Positions 62,419 through 64,000 of a stretch of 64,000 nt of DNA are shown here, one piece after another (the stretch's first letter is position 1; each line of letters starts with the position of its first letter). Origin of the DNA: Bradyrhizobium sp. RD5-C2 (lineage in GTDB: Bacteria; Pseudomonadota; Alphaproteobacteria; Rhizobiales; Xanthobacteraceae); contig NZ_BOVL01000022.1 of NCBI RefSeq assembly GCF_019972155.1, forward strand, positions 186,530 to 250,529, in the 5' to 3' direction. The position numbers and the translations under genes were made by a program. The notes beneath the pieces were generated by a model. The model was not told the origin of the DNA, ran no database searches, and was given only the letters and a program-made list of their open reading frames with translations.

Positions 62419-62478
62419 GCCGCCAGGCGCTTGCTTAAGGCAAGCATCAGGACAGGCAAATAGCAAAAGGACGAGATC

Positions 62479-63342
62479 ATGAGTGCCGCACCGCAGGCCG
62501 AGGACGAGCAGGTCAAACTTTGGAACGGCGCTGCCGGACGCGCCTGGGTCGAGACGCGCGACGTGCTCGAACGGATGTTCAAGCCGCTTGAGGAGCTGCT
62601 CGTTCGGGCGGTGGCCGATGCCGCGGCCGGCCATGTGCTGGATGTCGGCTGCGGTACGGGCGCCACGACGTTCGCCGTCGCTCGCGTGCTCGGCCCGCAA
62701 GGGCATTGCACCGGCATCGACATCTCCGAGCCGATGATCGCGGCGGCCCGGGCCCGAGCGGCGCGGGAAGGGCTGCCTGCCGGCTTCATCTGCGCCGACG
62801 CGCAGACCCATAGCTTTGCGCCGGCGAGCTTCGACATCATCATCTCACGCCTCGGCGTGATGTTCTTTGCCGATCCGGTGCTGGCCTTCGCCAATCTGCG
62901 GCGGGCGGCCCGGCCGGGTGCGGCGCTTCGCTTCATCGCGTGGCGCGGCGCGGTCGAGAACCCGTTCATGACGACGGCGGAGCGGGCGGCGAAGCCGCTG
63001 CTGCCGGATCTTCCGGCGCGGCGTCCCGATGCGCCGGGGCAGTTCGGCTTCGCGGACCGGGAGCGGGTCGCGCGCATCCTGGAGGACAGCGGCTGGGGCG
63101 CGATCGCGATCGAGCCGGTCGATATCGCCTTGCGCTTTCCGGCATCGGAGCTGACCCGTTATGTGAGCTGGCTCGGCCCGGTCGGGACGATGCTGCACGG
63201 GATGGAAGAGCCGCGTCGCACGCAGGTGATCGAGACCGTGCGCGGTGCCTTCGACCGCTACATTCACGGCAGCGAGATTCGCTTCAACGCGGCCTGCTGG
63301 ATGGTCGCGGCGCGCGCACCGGCGGAGGCTGCGCATGGCTGA
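62479..63342 (+). CDS. Class I SAM-dependent methyltransferase
   Basis: A 287-residue cytoplasmic methyltransferase. Motif I is HVLDVGCGTGATTFAVARVL, followed by CTGIDISEPMIAAARARA, CADAQTH, and FDIIISRLGVMFFADPVLAF (motif II region) with LRRAARPGAALRFIAWRG. It belongs to the large UbiE/COQ5-like or generic methyltransferase-11 group, with a C-terminal region rich in helices. The substrate is unknown. It is the first gene behind the MerR-type promoter and overlaps the DUF2938 gene by 8 bases. Confidence 0.87.
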   Translation: MSAAPQAEDEQVKLWNGAAGRAWVETRDVLERMFKPLEELLVRAVADAAAGHVLDVGCGTGATTFAVARVLGPQGHCTGIDISEPMIAAARARAAREGLPAGFICADAQTHSFAPASFDIIISRLGVMFFADPVLAFANLRRAARPGAALRFIAWRGAVENPFMTTAERAAKPLLPDLPARRPDAPGQFGFADRERVARILEDSGWGAIAIEPVDIALRFPASELTRYVSWLGPVGTMLHGMEEPRRTQVIETVRGAFDRYIHGSEIRFNAACWMVAARAPAEAAHG

Positions 63343-63835
63343 CGCCGTGGAATTTGCGACAAGCGCGGTGCTGATCGGCGCCGGCGCGACGGTCGTGATG
63401 GACGTCTGGGGCATCGCCCGCAAACGGCTGCTCGGCATCCCGTCGCTGGACTATGCCCTGGTCGGCCGCTGGCTCGGCCATCTCGCATCCGGCAGCCTGC
63501 GCCACGACCGCATCGCTGCGTCGCCGCAGGTCGCGGGCGAAAGGCTGATCGGATGGGCTGCGCATTATCTGATCGGGATCGGCTTTGCCGGCGTGCTGCT
63601 TGCGATCTTCGGGCTTGGTTGGGCGCGGCAGCCCAGCATCGCTCCGGCGCTGATCGTCGGGATCGGCAGCGTGGCCGCACCGTTCCTGGTGATGCAGCCC
63701 GCGATGGGCGCCGGCATCGCCGCGAGCCGAACGCCGCAGCCATGGGCGGCGCGGCTGCAGAGCCTCCTGACGCATGCGGTGTTCGGCGTTGGCCTCTATG
63801 CGGCCGGCTGGCTCGTCAGTCTGGCGAGTTTGTAG
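63335..63835 (+). CDS. DUF2938 family membrane protein
   Basis: A 166-residue protein with four hydrophobic segments. The start MADAVEFATSAVLIGAGATV at 63335 overlaps the methyltransferase stop. Family pattern: GAGATVVMDVWGIARKRLLG, GRWLGHLASGSLRHDRIAAS, HYLIGIGFAGVLLAIFGLGW and a C-terminal LTHAVFGVGLYAAGW. The function is unknown; it probably is an inner-membrane protein co-expressed with the methyltransferase. Confidence 0.82.
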   Translation: MADAVEFATSAVLIGAGATVVMDVWGIARKRLLGIPSLDYALVGRWLGHLASGSLRHDRIAASPQVAGERLIGWAAHYLIGIGFAGVLLAIFGLGWARQPSIAPALIVGIGSVAAPFLVMQPAMGAGIAASRTPQPWAARLQSLLTHAVFGVGLYAAGWLVSLASL

Positions 63836-63846
63836 TTGCTGCACCC

Positions 63847-63966
63847 GTAGCCGGGATGAGCCAACGGGTCACGCGAACGCGCGCCCGATGACAGGCTCCG
63901 CGATATCCGGGACCCGTCCGTCGGCTTGCGCCAGCCTCCGGATGTCGCTTCGCTCATCCGGGCTAC
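63847..63966. repeat. Palindromic intergenic repeat, family H (120 bp)
   Basis: Arms GTAGCCGGGATGAGCC and CGCTCATCCGGGCTAC at the ends, with a diverged middle that has its own partial symmetry (ATATCCGGGACCC). A short relative forms the hairpin at 62037-62064. The last 165 bases of the window hold this and nothing else recognisable. Confidence 0.8.
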
Positions 63967-64000
63967 AATTCAATCCGCGTTGCGGAATTACGCCGCCCGC

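Overview
The window is GC-rich, tightly packed alphaproteobacterial chromosome. Its gene content and above all its short palindromic repeats (GTCGTCCCGG...CCGGGACGAC, CGTCATTGCGAGGAGC, GCGTTTTCGAGCGAAG and others) look like Bradyrhizobium or a close relative. That is recognition from memory, not a database match. I see no tRNA, rRNA, CRISPR array, IS element or prophage.

Layout. 1-1645: 3' part of a biotin-dependent acyl-CoA carboxylase alpha subunit. 1683-7160 (minus): a peptide/nickel ABC transporter operon, dppABCDF-like. 7575-12097 (minus): a catabolic-looking group (TfdA-like dioxygenase, DUF2270 membrane protein, acyl-CoA synthetase, maleylacetate reductase). 12569-14989: a DUF6916 protein, a GNAT acetyltransferase and three tandem phage-tail-collar (microcystin-dependent-protein-like) genes. 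15327-21872 (minus): a 2181-residue surface or secreted protein with cadherin-like modules, six ~97-residue repeats, a beta-helix-like region and a C-terminal matrixin zinc site; a perfect TGTGA-N6-TCACA palindrome lies upstream. 22638-27082: RND efflux pump (adaptor plus transporter). 27314-28504: amino-acid type ABC binding protein. 28680-34143 (minus): MAPEG protein, an ABC/FtsX/AttH export-type module and an exported methyltransferase. 34392-44687: MFS transporter, N-acyl-D-amino-acid deacylase, ClC channel with CBS domains, CYTH-CHAD protein, MFS transporter, ATP-grasp enzyme and a 56-residue charged protein.

44800-50137 is a cobalamin uptake locus: btuB behind a cobalamin riboswitch on the minus strand, and btuCDF divergent on the plus strand. 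50238-56811 (minus) is a thiosulfate oxidation operon, soxXYZA-soxK-soxB, followed by two exported DsrE-family proteins and a persulfide dioxygenase-rhodanese fusion. SoxCD is not here. 56985-59113 holds two methyltransferases and an orphan HicB whose promoter lies inside a 36-bp palindrome. 59407-62040 holds two MFS transporters. 62061-63835 holds a MerR regulator broken by an internal deletion, its intact-looking operator, and a methyltransferase-DUF2938 pair.

At least eight families of intergenic palindromic repeats are scattered through the window. One copy supplies the stop codon and C-terminal tail of the ATP-grasp protein, and another lies in frame at the 5' end of soxA. Start codons were re-chosen by Shine-Dalgarno sequence, ATGA overlaps and signal peptides, so many genes are shorter than the longest open frame.
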